From assembly GCA_020061995.1 (NCBI GenBank), contig JAGUXE010000347.1, forward strand, positions 1-7,916: a DNA stretch of 7,916 nucleotides, given 5' to 3'. Both the position numbers and the translations under genes were made by a program. Shown here one piece after another: positions 7,534 to 7,916 of the stretch (the stretch's first letter is position 1; each line of letters starts with the position of its first letter). The notes beneath the pieces were generated by a model. That model worked only from the letters and a program-made list of their open reading frames with translations. It ran no database searches and was not told where the DNA came from. The stretch comes from Ignavibacteriales bacterium. Lineage in GTDB: Bacteria > Bacteroidota > Ignavibacteria > Ignavibacteriales > Ignavibacteriaceae.

Positions 7534-7916
7534 TGACAGAACGAAAAAAAATATTCGTTTGGACACTATTTGATTTTGGTAATACATCCTTTTCTATTGT
7601 TGTTGTAACGTTCTTATATGCTGTATATTTTAAGAAAGTTGTTGCAGGCGGCGAAGCAATAGGTGATTTTTATTGGAGCTTAGGGACAAGTCTTGCAATG
7701 ATAGTAACAGCAATAATATCACCAATTTTGGGAGCTATTGCTGATTATTCAGCCGGTAAAAAACGGTTCCTCCTTTTTTTCACTCTTCTCTGTGTTATTG
7801 CAACTTCCGGACTTTATTTTGTCGAATCTGGAAATGTATTCTGGGGGTTGGTGATTTTTATTATTGCTAATATTGGTTTTGAAGCCGGTCTAGTTTTTTA
7901 TGATTCCTTTTTACCT
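7533..7916 (+). CDS. UMF1-family major facilitator transporter, N-terminal part (3' end outside window)
   Basis: The frame opens at ATG 7533, which shares its A with the nusB stop (TAATG), and stays open for 128 codons to the window edge. Helix 1 carries WTLFDFGNTSFS (10-21), the W-x-x-(Y/F)DFxN signature of the UMF1 (Atg22-like) branch of the major facilitator superfamily. Helix 2 (about 48-70) is followed by the cytoplasmic GAIADYSAGKKR (67-78), matching MFS motif A. Helix 3 spans about 79-97, and helix 4 contains ANIGFEAGLVFYDSFLP (112-128), another UMF1 block. Full-length members have about 400-450 residues and 12 helices. Atg22 in yeast exports amino acids from the vacuole; bacterial members are mostly uncharacterised, so amino-acid export is only a possibility here. 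No good Shine-Dalgarno sequence is seen, which fits translational coupling to nusB. Confidence 0.88.
   Translation, partial: MTERKKIFVWTLFDFGNTSFSIVVVTFLYAVYFKKVVAGGEAIGDFYWSLGTSLAMIVTAIISPILGAIADYSAGKKRFLLFFTLLCVIATSGLYFVESGNVFWGLVIFIIANIGFEAGLVFYDSFLP

Noticed and set aside
5704..7551. A8 runs at 5704-5711 (YdcF-like gene) and 7544-7551 (start of UMF1 gene) as possible programmed slippage sites
   Set aside because: Both reading frames continue normally with conserved motifs after the runs, and homopolymers of this length are common in AT-rich genomes.

Overview
This window looks like ordinary chromosomal DNA from an AT-rich Gram-negative bacterium. Seven genes are visible, all on the + strand and tightly packed. 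The tripartite efflux genes at the left end imply an outer membrane. The low GC, a Leu-dehydrogenase of the amino-acid catabolic type, and an RND pump with Bacteroidota-like features suggest the Bacteroidota/Chlorobiota/Ignavibacteriota (FCB) group, perhaps Ignavibacteria. That placement is inference from sequence style only; there is no rRNA or other phylogenetic marker here.

Region 1 (2-4728) is the 3' part of an efflux operon. It holds the C-terminal end of a TolC-type outer-membrane channel, then a periplasmic adaptor (HlyD/MFP family, probably a lipoprotein) joined to it by an ATGA start/stop overlap, then a 1123-residue RND inner-membrane permease. Together they would form one envelope-spanning export machine. 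The substrate cannot be read from sequence. The permease has two unusual points: three hydrophobic segments where the family usually has one (before the second periplasmic half), and Asn in place of two of the three proton-relay residues known from AcrB.

Region 2 (4729-4853) is the only real intergenic space. It holds a long, well-formed inverted repeat just after the permease stop codon and a possible extended -10 promoter before the next gene. It is the likely boundary between two transcription units.

Region 3 (4854-7916) is a second same-strand cluster. It holds a membrane-anchored YdcF/SanA/ElyC-type (DUF218) protein, a leucine dehydrogenase, the transcription antitermination factor NusB, and the start of a UMF1-family major facilitator transporter that runs off the window. 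Gaps are 15 and 31 bases, and then nusB and the transporter share one base (TAATG), so co-transcription is likely. The genes do not form an obvious pathway.

I found no mobile element, CRISPR array, RNA gene or clear new system. The findings are modest: protein variants and one intergenic structure.
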